A stretch of 64,000 nt of DNA from Vibrio mimicus CAIM 602 (GTDB lineage: Bacteria; Pseudomonadota; Gammaproteobacteria; Enterobacterales; Vibrionaceae): the NCBI RefSeq assembly GCF_000338875.1, contig NZ_AOMO01000024.1:310001-374000 (forward strand). The letters run 5' to 3'. Below the pieces are notes generated by a model. The model saw only the letters and a list, made by a program, of their open reading frames with translations, was not told the DNA's origin and ran no database searches. Positions 52,606-62,777 of this stretch are shown in pieces. Made by a program: the position numbers and the translations under genes. Numbering within the stretch: position 1 is the stretch's first letter; each line of letters starts with the position of its first letter.

Positions 52606-52622
52606 ACGTTATTCCATGTGCA

Positions 52623-52646
52623 AAGGCCGATGATCACATCGGCCTT
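52623..52646 (-). terminator. terminator of the ccm operon
   Basis: AAGGCCGATG-ATCA-CATCGGCCTT is a 10-bp stem between ccmI and mlaA on the minus strand; T tract weak. Confidence 0.6.
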
Positions 52647-52675
52647 GTGGTTATATTATTTTTCAGCTTGTGATT

Positions 52676-53890
52676 TTATTCATACTGCTTATCTAATACA
52701 ACGTCAACTGGTTCACCTGCTTTCATTGTGGGACTTTCTGCGTACCAGTCACCAGTTTTAGTCGCTACATTTCCATCAGTATCGATGCGCACACGTACAA
52801 CATACGACTCAAGACTAGAAAGCTTAGAACCTTGCATCATGCTGTTATTGTCATCCAACACAACGGTTCTTGGGAACTCACCTATCGGATAACGTGCTGC
52901 CGCAACTGGCATTGGAGAGCCCGGTGCATGAACAGATACGATCAATACTGCATTCGGATCAATTTTTACCTGCTCCGCAACATTGATCGTCACCTTAACC
53001 GATTTTCCATCCGCGATACCCTCTCCCATTCTCTTACGAGCACTTTCAATGCTACGACTGAGCATTTCATAGCGCGCATCTTCTGGGCCAATTGCCTGTT
53101 GCATTAAGCTCCAGTATTTAATCGCCGCTGGGAAATCACCACTTTCAAAGGCATCAAACGCGAGCAGAGAATAAACACGCAAGTCTGCATAACCACGTTG
53201 AGCAAGTTTGAGCAAAATAGATTTAGCCTCTTGCTGATCAACTGGCTCATTTGAAAGCATTAACGCTTGCGCATAACCAAATTTCACATCTGGGTCTTCG
53301 CTATCCAGTGCGAATGCTTTCTTCATCGCTCCAATTGCGGTTTCAAGGTCACGATTAGCTAAACCAATTCGGCCTAGCAACAACCACCCTGTCACATCAT
53401 CCGCTTGATAGTGCAGTCGAGTACGCAGTGCCAACGTCAAATCATTCATCTCTTCATCGCTGAGTTCAGCTTGAGGCGACATGAGTTTTTTGGACAGTTC
53501 AGGTAGCTGCGCCGAGACTTGCTGCCAAGCCTGTACATGCTGATAGTTACCAAACTTAGCGTATAAGGCATAGCTCAAACCGACCACCAACAGAACGGAT
53601 GGGACGACAACCATCCAAAGCGAAACCTTGTTTTCTTGCTGGTGTTTTTGCTGAGTAGGAATATCATCCAGTAGGGTCTGCTTTAAATCTGCAATCAAAT
53701 CTTGCTGATCAACCACAATCCCTTCTTCCGTTTCCTCTTCAAGCTCTTTGAGTCGGTCTTTATAAAACGCTTTATTCAGCTCATCGCGCAGTTCTTGGTC
53801 ATTATTCGCACGCTTCTGAATAAACGGAATAATGACGAATACCACCGCAATCGCAACAAGCAATAAGGTCGAGATCCAAAACATCCACAT
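52676..53890 (-). CDS. ccmI: cytochrome c-type biogenesis protein CcmI
   Basis: 404 aa. Two transmembrane helices (about 3-22 and 98-117) separated by a cytoplasmic loop with an acidic segment, then a periplasmic TPR domain (WLLLGRIGLANRDLETAIGAM repeats) and a C-terminal beta domain. Presents apocytochrome c to the CcmF/H haem lyase. Last gene of the operon, 2 nt after ccmH. Confidence 0.93.
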   Translation of the reverse strand: MWMFWISTLLLVAIAVVFVIIPFIQKRANNDQELRDELNKAFYKDRLKELEEETEEGIVVDQQDLIADLKQTLLDDIPTQQKHQQENKVSLWMVVVPSVLLVVGLSYALYAKFGNYQHVQAWQQVSAQLPELSKKLMSPQAELSDEEMNDLTLALRTRLHYQADDVTGWLLLGRIGLANRDLETAIGAMKKAFALDSEDPDVKFGYAQALMLSNEPVDQQEAKSILLKLAQRGYADLRVYSLLAFDAFESGDFPAAIKYWSLMQQAIGPEDARYEMLSRSIESARKRMGEGIADGKSVKVTINVAEQVKIDPNAVLIVSVHAPGSPMPVAAARYPIGEFPRTVVLDDNNSMMQGSKLSSLESYVVRVRIDTDGNVATKTGDWYAESPTMKAGEPVDVVLDKQYE

Positions 53891-53892
53891 GA

Positions 53893-54369
53893 TTACTTCT
53901 CTCCCTTTTGCTCTTCTTTTAGCAATGCTTTCAAACGCGCTTCTTGTTCTTCATTCCAATCCGCTGCATTCACTGCACCACGCGCTTTACGTCGGCTACG
54001 CAGTACAATCACGGTAAAACCAATCACTAACACCGAAATGGGGCCTAGCCAAAGAATGGCGGTACCTAAAGTAAACGGTGGATTGTAAGTTACAAAGTTT
54101 CCGTAACGGGCAATCATGTAATCCACGATTTCCGATTTGGATTTCCCTTCTTTAGTCATCTCATACACTTTTTGGCGCAAGTCTTGCGCCAATTCAGCAT
54201 TGGAATCTGCAATCGTGTTGTTTTGACATTTCGGACAACGCAGCGTAGCTCCTAGCTCTTGAAACTGCTTTTCCTGCTCAGGTGTATCGAAGTCATACAC
54301 TTCGATGGTCGCTAATGCAGAGAGTGAAACCAGCATTGCGGCAAAAGCCGCGAACAGCCACTTCTTCAT
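53893..54369 (-). CDS. ccmH: cytochrome c-type biogenesis protein CcmH
   Basis: 158 aa. Signal peptide (about 1-20), periplasmic domain with the redox motif LRCPKCQNNTIADS, then one transmembrane helix (about 103-125) and a basic cytoplasmic tail. Reduces the CXXCH thiols of apocytochrome c. Overlaps ccmG by ATGA. Confidence 0.95.
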   Translation of the reverse strand: MKKWLFAAFAAMLVSLSALATIEVYDFDTPEQEKQFQELGATLRCPKCQNNTIADSNAELAQDLRQKVYEMTKEGKSKSEIVDYMIARYGNFVTYNPPFTLGTAILWLGPISVLVIGFTVIVLRSRRKARGAVNAADWNEEQEARLKALLKEEQKGEK

Positions 54370-54920
54370 TGTTTCGCCTCCACCAGCATTTTTTCATAGA
54401 TAGGAGCAAGCGTTTCTTGCCAGTTGCGTGAATTCACATCCCCAACATGACGATATCGGATCACGCCATTGGCATCGATTAAGAAGGTCTCTGGTGCGCC
54501 GTAAACACCCAGATCCAATCCCAACATGCCATTACCATCAAACAAGCTGATCAAATAAGGATTGCCCAAGTCATTAAGCCACTGAGTCGCTTTATCTCGT
54601 TGATCCTTGTAGTTAAGGCCAATGATTTTTACACCTTGCTTAGCCAGTTCATTCAAGTATTGGTGCTCGGCATAACACGTTGGGCACCATGTTGCCCACA
54701 CATTCAGTAGTAAAGGCTCACCTTTAAAAATTGACTGATCATATAGCTTGCCGGGTTCCGCCAAATCTTCGAGGCGGAACTGAGGTACTGACTTACCAAC
54801 CAAAACGGATTCCAACTTAGTGGGATCATCACCCGCCGAGTTTCTCATCAATTGCGTTGCAAACACTCCAGCCAGCAACAAAAAGGCAATGAGTGGGATA
54901 AATAGAATCTTCTTATTCAC
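54366..54920 (-). CDS. ccmG: thiol:disulfide interchange protein CcmG (DsbE)
   Basis: 184 aa. N-terminal anchor helix, thioredoxin fold in the periplasm with active site WATWCPTCYAEH and the cis-Pro region VYGAPETFLID. Supplies reductant to CcmH/apocytochrome. It is directly abutted to ccmF. Confidence 0.95.
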   Translation of the reverse strand: MNKKILFIPLIAFLLLAGVFATQLMRNSAGDDPTKLESVLVGKSVPQFRLEDLAEPGKLYDQSIFKGEPLLLNVWATWCPTCYAEHQYLNELAKQGVKIIGLNYKDQRDKATQWLNDLGNPYLISLFDGNGMLGLDLGVYGAPETFLIDANGVIRYRHVGDVNSRNWQETLAPIYEKMLVEAKQ

Positions 54921-56876
54921 TTAAGCCTCCTGATGTGCGTTTTTTCTAAAACGGTAGCGCTTATCGCTGATTGCCAAAGCACCACCCAGCGCCATGAGTA
55001 AGCCACCAGCCCAGATCCAGCGCACATAAGGTTTGTAATAAATACGGACAGCCCACGAGCGGTTATCTTCCAAACGTTCACCCATAGCAATGTACAGGTC
55101 ACGCGTGATGCCGCGATCAATCGCCGCTTCAGTCATCATGGATTTTGCCGTGCGGTAGAAACGCTTCTCCGCATGCAGCGTATTCACATATTGACCTTGG
55201 CTGGTCACTTCAAAGTCAGCGATGTAGCCATCATAGTTCGGGCCATCTTTGTCGCGTACGCCTTGGAAATAGAAGTTGTATTCATTGAGCTGGAAGTTCT
55301 CACCCGGAGCCAAACGAACATCACGCTCAATGCTGTAGTTTTGCACCATAGCAATACCGATGATGCTGACCGCTAAACCAACATGGCCCATCATCATTGC
55401 CCAATGACTGCGTTGCAGCTTCTTCACCCCCACCATAAAGGTATGGCGATGGGTGGCACGTGTATACAGTTCATAGCCATGCAGTAACAGAATCCACCAC
55501 GCCATAACCCAACCGATATAAGCCATTAGGCTAAAGGTTGAAGTGTTTAACCACATCATCACTGCTGATAAGACTAAGGATGCAACAGCTGTGATCAGCA
55601 TAGGTTTAAACAGGGTTGAAATTTGGTCACGCTTCCAACGAATCAGTGGACCAATTCCCATCAAGAAAGCAAATGGGATCATCAGCCATGCAAACAACAT
55701 ATCGAAGAATGGCGCACCGATGGAGACAGATCCCAAACCAAGCTGCTTATGAACCAATGGGAGCAAGGTACCGATTAACACCACGGCTAGTGCTGTCATC
55801 AGCAGCACGTTGTTAGCTAGTAAGCTGTTTTCACGCGATACCAGATCAAAGTTGCCACGTACTCGTACTGAAGCGCCTTTAATCGCGAATAGCAGTAATG
55901 AACCGCCAATCACTGCAATCAAGAAACCGAGAATGAACATGCCGCGCGCAGGATCTGACGCAAATGCATGCACGGAAACCAGAATGCCTGAGCGCACCAA
56001 GAAAGTACCTAATAAGCTCAGCGAGAAAGCAGAAATCGCGAGTAACACTGTCCAAGCTTTGAACGTGCCACGTTTTTCAGTCACCGCTAATGAGTGCATC
56101 AGCGCGGTGCCTGCAAGCCAAGGCATGAAAGAGGCGTTTTCTACTGGATCCCAGAACCACCAGCCGCCCCAGCCAAGTTCGTAGTATGCCCACCAAGAAC
56201 CCAACACGATGCCCAGTGTTAAAAATAGCCACGCAGCGATTGTCCAAGGACGCGACCAGCGAGCCCATGCGGTATCCAATCGGCCTGTCATCAAAGAAGC
56301 AATTGCAAAGGAAAACGCAACAGAGAAACCTACATAGCCCATGTACAGCATAGGCGGGTGAATGATCAGACCCGGGTCTTGCAGCAGAGGGTTTAAGTCA
56401 CGACCATCAATCGGGAAATAAGGCAAAGTACGCACAAATGGGTTAGAGGTAACAATGATGAACAGCAAGAAGCCAACACCAATCATACCCATCACAGCCA
56501 ATACTCGAGCCACCGACTCTTGTGGCATACCACGGCTAAACGTCGCAACCGCAACCGTCCAAGCCGCTTGGATCAATACCCAAAGTAATAATGAACCTTC
56601 GTGCGCTCCCCAAACTGCCGTTAACCGATAGTACCAAGGCAATTCACTGTTTGAGTTGCTCGCCACATACTGAACGGTAAAGTCATTGGCATAAAACGCC
56701 CACAACAAAATGACAAAAGAGATCAGCAGCATGAAGAACATGCCCCATGACAAGGGGCGAGCGGTATTCATCAATAATGTGTTATTACGTGATGCACCGA
56801 TAAGAGGTAACACACTGAGTAATATCGCTAAACCTAACGAAATGATCAGTGCAAAATGGCCAATTTCAGCAATCAT
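54921..56876 (-). CDS. ccmF: haem lyase subunit CcmF
   Basis: 651 aa, about 15 transmembrane segments. The WWD haem-handling motif is intact ([20 protein letters not shown]), and the haem-b-binding histidines lie in conserved hydrophobic loops. Joins haem from CcmE to apocytochrome c. It overlaps ccmE by ATGA. Confidence 0.96.
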   Translation of the reverse strand: MIAEIGHFALIISLGLAILLSVLPLIGASRNNTLLMNTARPLSWGMFFMLLISFVILLWAFYANDFTVQYVASNSNSELPWYYRLTAVWGAHEGSLLLWVLIQAAWTVAVATFSRGMPQESVARVLAVMGMIGVGFLLFIIVTSNPFVRTLPYFPIDGRDLNPLLQDPGLIIHPPMLYMGYVGFSVAFSFAIASLMTGRLDTAWARWSRPWTIAAWLFLTLGIVLGSWWAYYELGWGGWWFWDPVENASFMPWLAGTALMHSLAVTEKRGTFKAWTVLLAISAFSLSLLGTFLVRSGILVSVHAFASDPARGMFILGFLIAVIGGSLLLFAIKGASVRVRGNFDLVSRENSLLANNVLLMTALAVVLIGTLLPLVHKQLGLGSVSIGAPFFDMLFAWLMIPFAFLMGIGPLIRWKRDQISTLFKPMLITAVASLVLSAVMMWLNTSTFSLMAYIGWVMAWWILLLHGYELYTRATHRHTFMVGVKKLQRSHWAMMMGHVGLAVSIIGIAMVQNYSIERDVRLAPGENFQLNEYNFYFQGVRDKDGPNYDGYIADFEVTSQGQYVNTLHAEKRFYRTAKSMMTEAAIDRGITRDLYIAMGERLEDNRSWAVRIYYKPYVRWIWAGGLLMALGGALAISDKRYRFRKNAHQEA

Positions 56877-57352
56877 TGAGCACTTCCTTTCTGTTCTTCT
56901 GAATACTGCAAAGGCTCATGTGTTTTTTTCATCGCTTCTGCAATTTCAGGCGGCATGTAGTTTTCATCATGTTTCGCCAGCACTTCAAATGCTTCAATAT
57001 TGGTTGGGTCGGTAAGAACCCCTTGCGCTACAATACCCTGACCTTCACGGAACAGATCAGGAAGAATACCTTCATAAGTAACGGTAACGCTTGGGCCAAC
57101 ATCATGCAGATCAAAACTCACTTTTAAAGAGTTAGGATCACGTTTCACTGAGCCTTCAACCACCATACCGCCGATACGCAGACGCTGGCCAATTTCCGGC
57201 TTTTTACCTTCTTTGCCATACACCAATTCTGTCGGGGTATAGAAAAGATCCATATTCTGATTCAGGGCATAAATGATTAACCCGACCGTTGCACTCAGGC
57301 CAAGTAAGATTGCCAAGACAACACCGAGCCGCTTTTTACGTCTTGGGTTCAT
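56873..57352 (-). CDS. ccmE: haem chaperone CcmE
   Basis: 159 aa. One N-terminal membrane helix (about 8-28), OB-fold periplasmic domain and the haem-attachment His in [13 protein letters not shown]. Carries haem covalently to CcmF. Overlaps ccmD and ccmF by four bases each. Confidence 0.95.
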   Translation of the reverse strand: MNPRRKKRLGVVLAILLGLSATVGLIIYALNQNMDLFYTPTELVYGKEGKKPEIGQRLRIGGMVVEGSVKRDPNSLKVSFDLHDVGPSVTVTYEGILPDLFREGQGIVAQGVLTDPTNIEAFEVLAKHDENYMPPEIAEAMKKTHEPLQYSEEQKGSAQ

Positions 57353-57555
57353 AGTGTGTTCTCCATATGTTTTGCGGCATCGACACGAGCCTGACGCTCC
57401 AGTTTATTGCGCACTTGATTGAGTAACTTGTTCTTACGTCGCACGCTGGCTACCCAGAGCACAGCCATCGAAAAATAGGTGATACCAAAAGCACTCCAGA
57501 CATAACTGGCATAACCGCCCATGGCTAAAAAATCACTGAAAGATTCAAAATGCAT
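57349..57555 (-). CDS. ccmD: haem exporter protein CcmD
   Basis: 68 aa from ATG 57555. Start [20 protein letters not shown] is the CcmD signature, followed by one membrane helix and a basic cytoplasmic tail. Assists release of holo-CcmE from CcmABC. It starts within the ccmC stop (TGATG), so it is translationally coupled. Confidence 0.92.
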   Translation of the reverse strand: MHFESFSDFLAMGGYASYVWSAFGITYFSMAVLWVASVRRKNKLLNQVRNKLERQARVDAAKHMENTL

Positions 57556-58306
57556 CACTGAGTTCCTCGCACAGATTGGTTAGCTAAGTCACAAACCCAA
57601 GGGCGATGACTTTCTCGGCTAAGGATTTCATTACGTAAGCGGATCATAGTCACGGCAGCGAAGAAGAAAGCAAAGCCAAAAATACAAGACAGTAGTGGCC
57701 ATAACATATCAGGAGCGATCGACGGCTTGGCGAACTTAGTGATCGTCGCGCCTTGATGCAAGGTGTTCCACCACTCAACAGAAAAATGGATGATGGGCAG
57801 ATTGATGACGCCCACAATGGCTAAGATCCCTGCGGCTTTCGCTGCGGTTTTTTGATCATCAAATGCATGATAAAGCGCAATCACGCCCAAATAGAGAAAC
57901 AGGAGTACAAGCTCAGAAGTTAAACGGGCATCCCATACCCACCAAGCGCCCCACATGGGTTTGCCCCAAACCGCACCGGTGATAAGAGCAATAAAGGTGT
58001 ACACCGCGCCAATCGGAGCCATGGCCAACGCTGCCATATCCGAAATACGAATTTGCCAGACAATACCAATGAAGCTGCAATCGCCATCGACATATAAACA
58101 CCCATTGACCATATCGCCGCCGGTACATGGATATAGATGATTCGGAAACTGTCACCCTGCTGGTAATCTGCCGGTGCATAGGCTAAGCCAAGCACAGTCC
58201 CTACCGCGAGAAACAGGAATCCTAAACTGGCAAACCAAGGTAGCAACTTACCGCAAAGATGGTAAGCCGCGTCTGGTTTGGCGTAGGGATGAAGCCATTT
58301 CCACAT
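57555..58306 (-). pseudogene. ccmC: haem exporter protein CcmC, frameshifted (one T missing)
   Basis: The first frame (MWKWLHPYAKPDAAYHLCG) gives the expected N-terminus with haem-ligand His in IYIHVPAAIWSMGVYMS, then reads SLVLSGKF instead of the expected sequence. The rest continues in another frame as FIGIVWQIRISDMAALAMAP through the WWD motif WGAWWVWDARLTSEL to a normal end. One base is missing from a T run (A run at 58072-58073, GCTTCATT for GCTTTCATT). Corrected length 250 aa, as expected. Loss would block haem loading of CcmE and all c-type cytochromes, so an error is more likely than decay. Confidence 0.88.
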
Positions 58307-58396
58307 GTTTATCTCACTTTGCTTTCAATTTATTGAGTTTTAACTAAGTTATTATAATTTATCTAACGCAGCATTTTCGTGCTTGATCGAGAACAA

Positions 58397-59065
58397 TCAA
58401 TGAACACTTACTCGTAACGCTGCACTGATCGCAAATGGGGTCAAGGTCATTGAACCCATCAGCATTGCGGCCAAAATGGCCAATTGTCCGTTATACGGCA
58501 TACCCAGTGCTGCTGCATCAATGGCTGATGTAGCAAATATCAATATTGGGATAAAGAGCGGTAATACCAATAAACTCAGCAGCACTCCCCCCTTCTGTAG
58601 CCCTACCGTCAAAGCCACTCCAATCGCACCAATAAAACTTAAGGTTGGTGTGCCCAACAAAAGAGTTAATACAACCGATAACCAAGTTGAGCTATCAAAA
58701 GAGAGCAAAATCGCCAGTAGTGGGCTTAACAAAATCAGCGGTAAACCAGTCAATAGCCAGTGAGCAATCACTTTCGCCATAACCACAACGGATAGTGGCA
58801 GTGGTGTCAGCATTGATTGCTCTAGCGCACCATCTTGGAAGTCATCACGAAATAGTCGCTCTAAAGAGAGCAATGCTGCCAACAGTGCCGCCACCCAGAC
58901 AATACCTGGAGCAATTCGCGCGAGCAAAGCGGGCTCAGGCCCCACACTGAGCGGGAACAAGGTAATCACTATGATAAAAAACCACAGTGGGTTAAACACA
59001 TCCGCTTGACGGCGAAAAGCAATCAAGAGTTCGCGGCGGATAAACTGAGTAAAGGCAGCGATCAT
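58397..59065 (-). CDS. ccmB: haem exporter protein CcmB
   Basis: 222 aa, six transmembrane helices. N-terminus [20 protein letters not shown] and [17 protein letters not shown] (coupling helix region) are family features. ABC membrane subunit working with CcmA and CcmC. Overlaps ccmA by ATGA, with a 90-nt gap to ccmC. Confidence 0.95.
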   Translation of the reverse strand: MIAAFTQFIRRELLIAFRRQADVFNPLWFFIIVITLFPLSVGPEPALLARIAPGIVWVAALLAALLSLERLFRDDFQDGALEQSMLTPLPLSVVVMAKVIAHWLLTGLPLILLSPLLAILLSFDSSTWLSVVLTLLLGTPTLSFIGAIGVALTVGLQKGGVLLSLLVLPLFIPILIFATSAIDAAALGMPYNGQLAILAAMLMGSMTLTPFAISAALRVSVH

Positions 59066-59688
59066 GACATCTCACCACCGAGGCGAATTTTGCGTAGCTT
59101 GGGATTGTCCGCAAACATATCTTGGTGCGTGGTTAGGATCACAATTCCCCCTTGCTCGGCATGGCTTAAAAACAGTGCTTCAAGCACTTTAACGCCTTGT
59201 TTATCTATCGCCGTCAACGGCTCATCTAAAATCCATAGCCGCTTTTGACTTAACCATAATCTTGCCAGTGCTACACGGCGCTGTTGCCCAGCAGAAAGTT
59301 GAGCCACTGGCACATCTTCTCGGCCAACAAGACCAACCTTTACTAAGGCTTGAAATATAGCTGGCTCATCAATAACTTGTTGGTGAACTGCTTGATAAAA
59401 GCGTAAGTTTTCTAATGCGGTGAGTTCCCGCTTAATTCCCGTTTGGTGCCCCAAAAACAGCAAATCTTGATGATAGCTCTCACGATCACTTTGAATTTTT
59501 TTCTGCTGCCAAAGGATTTCACCACATTCGCTCTCTCCAAGGCCGGCAATGATCCGCAACAAGGTGGTTTTCCCCGTGCCATTGCGGCCTTCAATCTGGA
59601 CTAATTCGCCTGCATGAATCTCGAAAGAGAGCGATTCAAATAAGACCCGTTCATCTCGAATGGCGGTGAGATTTTTTACTTCTAACAT
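59062..59688 (-). CDS. ccmA: cytochrome c biogenesis ATP-binding protein CcmA
   Basis: 208 aa. ABC ATPase: Walker [11 protein letters not shown], signature [14 protein letters not shown], Walker [14 protein letters not shown]-loop TTHQDMF. Drives release of haem-loaded CcmE from CcmCDE. First gene of the ccm operon. Confidence 0.96.
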   Translation of the reverse strand: MLEVKNLTAIRDERVLFESLSFEIHAGELVQIEGRNGTGKTTLLRIIAGLGESECGEILWQQKKIQSDRESYHQDLLFLGHQTGIKRELTALENLRFYQAVHQQVIDEPAIFQALVKVGLVGREDVPVAQLSAGQQRRVALARLWLSQKRLWILDEPLTAIDKQGVKVLEALFLSHAEQGGIVILTTHQDMFADNPKLRKIRLGGEMS

Positions 59689-59942
59689 GCTTATCTCTAT
59701 GAGCGTTGGGACGATTATATTAACACAGCAAGGGGGAGACTAAACCCACGAAGCTAATTACGAATCACGAAACTAAGTAAGAAACTATTAAAAATTAGCG
59801 AGTTTTGTTTGCATCTAACCCTTTGTGGTTACAACCATAATCAACGACTGGAATTCATCTTTAAAAAGCGAGACTACGGTCACACACCTGTACAAATGCG
59901 TTTGAATGCTAGTGGCAAACGCATCAATGAAACCCATTGAAT
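59689..59942. other. ccm promoter region with 9-bp inverted repeat
   Basis: 254 nt without a gene between ccmA and the terminator of the chemotaxis cluster. It contains ATGCGTTTG-N11-CAAACGCAT at 59896-59924, a perfect 9-bp inverted repeat with no T tract after it. It may be an operator, or a hairpin in a transcript. Confidence 0.45.
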
Positions 59943-59967
59943 AAAAAAAGGAAGCCTTGGCTTCCTT
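59943..59967 (-). terminator. terminator of the che/par cluster
   Basis: GGAAGCC-TT-GGCTTCC with seven Ts on the minus strand, about 25 nt after the DUF2802 stop. Confidence 0.75.
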
Positions 59968-59991
59968 CGAAATACAGCAAACTTGTATGAA

Positions 59992-60477
59992 TTAAGGTTT
60001 GGCTTTTCTCGCTTGACCTCGTCCCTCAGGGTGGCTTTCAAGAGGAGGAATGCTTTCCTTGCCTGCCAGCTTATTCTGCAAAGACATCATCAACTCAGCT
60101 TCTGCTTTGGGTAGCTCACACTCTTGGATGAGTTCATTAAGATCCGCCCCCAATTGAACCATTTTGCTGGCACGAGTATACAGACGCGCATCTGAGTCCG
60201 TATTCTCTAGCTCAAGCAAACGTTCATTCAAATGACGGATGATGTCTTGTTGCTCACTGACTTTCTGCCCTAAGCCAACCATCACTGAACGAACTTCAAG
60301 CAACTGTTTGTTTGATTTTTGTAGCTCTTTATCCAGATTGCGGATTTGCTGGCGTAAGGTTTCACTTTGACGATGTTGACCACGCTTGAGACGCCACAAC
60401 GCCAACATGATGCACAAAACAACAAAAACCAACCCTCCCGCCATAACAGGAGGGGTTAACCAAATCAAATCAACCAT
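59992..60477 (-). CDS. DUF2802 family protein
   Basis: 161 aa from ATG 60477, which overlaps the cheW stop (TAATG). One N-terminal transmembrane helix (about 9-30), a coiled coil (about 38-90, LRQQIRNLDKELQKSNKQLL) and a helical C-terminal part with the conserved AKMVQLGADLNELIQECELP region. It is always found at the end of this polar flagellar/chemotaxis cluster in Vibrio and Pseudomonas relatives; function unknown, plausibly an accessory of the chemotaxis array. Confidence 0.85.
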   Translation of the reverse strand: MVDLIWLTPPVMAGGLVFVVLCIMLALWRLKRGQHRQSETLRQQIRNLDKELQKSNKQLLEVRSVMVGLGQKVSEQQDIIRHLNERLLELENTDSDARLYTRASKMVQLGADLNELIQECELPKAEAELMMSLQNKLAGKESIPPLESHPEGRGQARKAKP

Positions 60478-60971
60478 TACATATGAGCCATGTCGTCCCA
60501 TTCTTCATCGGTTAAGAACTTATTCAGATCCACCAGAATCAGCAGTTTGCCATCGCGGTTGCTTACCCCTTGGATAAACTTCGAGCTCTCATCAGTACCC
60601 ACACTTGGGGTTGAATCAATTTCTGATGAACGCAGGTAAACCACTTCAGCTACGCTATCAACTAGGATACCGATCACTTGACGTTCTGATTCGATCACAA
60701 TAATACGTGTGTTATCAGTGATCTCACCTTGCATCAGGCCAAAACGTGAACGAGTGTCAATAACTGTCACTACGTTACCGCGCAAGTTGATGATGCCTAA
60801 TACATAATCAGGCGCGCCCGGTACTGGAGCAATTTCTGTATAGCGCAGTACTTCACGCACTTGCATTACGTTAATGCCGTACGTTTCTTCTTCCAATTGG
60901 AACGTCACCCATTGAAGTACTTCATCGTTCGACTTTTCTTTTCTGACTTTCACTTCATTCGCCTGAGACAT
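60477..60971 (-). CDS. cheW: chemotaxis coupling protein CheW
   Basis: 164 aa from ATG 60971 (GGGAAAGG upstream; MSQANEVKVRKEKSNDEVLQ); an in-frame start 30 nt upstream is less likely. Single CheW domain: VTFQLEEETYGINVMQVREV, PDYVLGIINLRGNVVTVIDT and the DSVAEVVYL segment. Bridges receptors and CheA. Followed by the coupled DUF2802 gene. Confidence 0.96.
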   Translation of the reverse strand: MSQANEVKVRKEKSNDEVLQWVTFQLEEETYGINVMQVREVLRYTEIAPVPGAPDYVLGIINLRGNVVTVIDTRSRFGLMQGEITDNTRIIVIESERQVIGILVDSVAEVVYLRSSEIDSTPSVGTDESSKFIQGVSNRDGKLLILVDLNKFLTDEEWDDMAHM

Positions 60972-61009
60972 ACCTTTCCCTCTCTGAGTCGTTTCCGACA
61001 CCCAATGTT

Positions 61010-61999
61010 TTAATTTTCCAGTGCTTTTACATCAAGCCCTGCATTAAGCATAGCTACCAATGCTTGAACATGGATCAAAGCGCACATTTTTTCTTTCACC
61101 ATGCCAGCGAGCCAAGGACGTTTACCGACCTGTTCGCGCCACCGCACTTTTTCTGTACTGAGCAATTCCGTGCCCATGAGCTGAGTGCTGGCGAGTCCCC
61201 ATGCACTCTCACCCAACATCACAATGTACTGATAAGCTTGCTTATAACTATCGTCATGCAGTTTTTCAGCCATTACCCATTTCGCTGTGTCCACCACATC
61301 AAGCTGTGAATCTCGATTAGTTTGCAGACCCAAATACCATGGCGGACGACCAATAAGATGGTTAAGGGTACTCATACGATGAATCCCACCAAGCTCGTCC
61401 AGTGGAACCGCAAAAGTGACACCATTTACGTCAAAATAGAGCACTTGGAAATCTTTCTCACGAATCGTGTTAGTCCAAGTACCCAGTTTATGTTGCCCAG
61501 CTTGTGTTTCAGGAGTAACAGAAGTTTCGACCACATCCTCAGGCACAACCTCAGCAACTGCGATATCAACTTCAGGCTCCGCTTCTACGTAAGCAGGCTC
61601 AATTTCTTCTTCAATCGCAAGTTCTGGCTCAACATAGTCGCTTTCAATTTGCCATTCTTGGATCTCTTCCACCACAATGGTTGGTTGAACCACAGGTTCA
61701 ACGCGAGCAATCTTGGCTGTGTTCTCTTCAAGAATCTGCTCAAGATCCAAATCCGCGACTGGGTTGCTCGACTCTAATTGGCTCAGTAAACGCTGAACAT
61801 CTTCTAAGTTGGGGAGTTCGAGTTCTTCAACTTCCGCATCAAAGTAGCTTTTGTTCGGCACAGACTGAACAACAGGAGCCAGTTCCCAAGTAGAATCTTG
61901 CTTGGGCATTGTTTGCTCAAACTCTGCCGCTTCTTCATCCAATAACGCAGTGAAGTAGTCGTTAAGTGCTTGTTCGCTGGATATCAACGCGCTACTCAT
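61010..61999 (-). CDS. parP: polar chemotaxis array protein ParP (CheW-like)
   Basis: 329 aa. A short N-terminal conserved part (about 1-25, SEQALNDYFTALLDEEA), a long acidic, Pro/Val/Glu-rich linker (about 50-170) and a CheW-like array-integration domain from about residue 184 (FQVLYFDVNGVTFAVPLDEL). ParP binds ParC and the CheA localisation domain and keeps arrays at the old pole in Vibrio. Start overlaps the parC stop by 8 nt. Confidence 0.93.
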   Translation of the reverse strand: MSSALISSEQALNDYFTALLDEEAAEFEQTMPKQDSTWELAPVVQSVPNKSYFDAEVEELELPNLEDVQRLLSQLESSNPVADLDLEQILEENTAKIARVEPVVQPTIVVEEIQEWQIESDYVEPELAIEEEIEPAYVEAEPEVDIAVAEVVPEDVVETSVTPETQAGQHKLGTWTNTIREKDFQVLYFDVNGVTFAVPLDELGGIHRMSTLNHLIGRPPWYLGLQTNRDSQLDVVDTAKWVMAEKLHDDSYKQAYQYIVMLGESAWGLASTQLMGTELLSTEKVRWREQVGKRPWLAGMVKEKMCALIHVQALVAMLNAGLDVKALEN

Positions 62000-62768
62000 C
62001 GATCGCTAGCCTCTCTAAAAAAAGCAGAAGCTGCTTGTACGCGAACACGCCGCGGCTGCCCTCAGCAAAATGCGATGCGGGCAAACGTTGTAAACTGGCA
62101 TCACGGAACTTGGTATCGATAGGCACCGCTGAGGTCCAAACTTTATCCGGATAGTCTTTTTTCAACTGATTCAACGTCTGCAGAGAAGCTCTCGTGCGCT
62201 TATCATACATGGTCGGCACTATGGTGACTTTGAATTCGCGACTACGCGATTTCTGCATAATCGCCAGTGTACGCACCATGCGTTCTAGCCCTTTCATAGC
62301 CAGAAATTCAGTTTGCACCGGGATAAGTATGCGATCACTTGCCGCCAATGCATTCACCATCATTACCCCCAAAATCGGCGGGCAATCGATCAGAACATAA
62401 TCATAGGCATGGCGCAGCGCGAGCAATGCACGTTTTAAGATCAACCCCATTCCACTGCGATTACCCATCACGCGATCCAGTGTCGCCAGTGACATGTGCG
62501 CAGGAATGAGGTCAATACCCTGAATGTCGGTGTTTAAGATCAGAGGCCTAACAGAAGCCTCATTGTATTCACGCAATTGAAAAAGGTCGAATAAGCTGGC
62601 TGGCACACCATCAGAGTCATAGCCCAGATAGGTGGTCAGCGAGGCATGCGGATCCGTATCGACCAGCAGGACACGCTTACCCTGCTGGCTTAACAAGCCG
62701 GCCAATGTAATCGTTGTGGTGGTTTTTCCTACCCCACCTTTTTGGTTTGCTACACTCCAAACGATCAT
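61992..62768 (-). CDS. parC: ParA-like ATPase ParC (polar chemotaxis localisation)
   Basis: 258 aa. Deviant Walker A NQKGGVGKTTTTITLAGLLS at the N-terminus, DTDPHASLT, and IDCPPILGVM (switch II). In Vibrio this protein recruits ParP and the chemotaxis arrays to the pole through HubP. The location between cheB and parP distinguishes it from the chromosome-partition ParAs. 9 nt from cheB. Confidence 0.94.
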   Translation of the reverse strand: MIVWSVANQKGGVGKTTTTITLAGLLSQQGKRVLLVDTDPHASLTTYLGYDSDGVPASLFDLFQLREYNEASVRPLILNTDIQGIDLIPAHMSLATLDRVMGNRSGMGLILKRALLALRHAYDYVLIDCPPILGVMMVNALAASDRILIPVQTEFLAMKGLERMVRTLAIMQKSRSREFKVTIVPTMYDKRTRASLQTLNQLKKDYPDKVWTSAVPIDTKFRDASLQRLPASHFAEGSRGVFAYKQLLLFLERLAIDE

Positions 62769-62777
62769 TGTGGTTCC

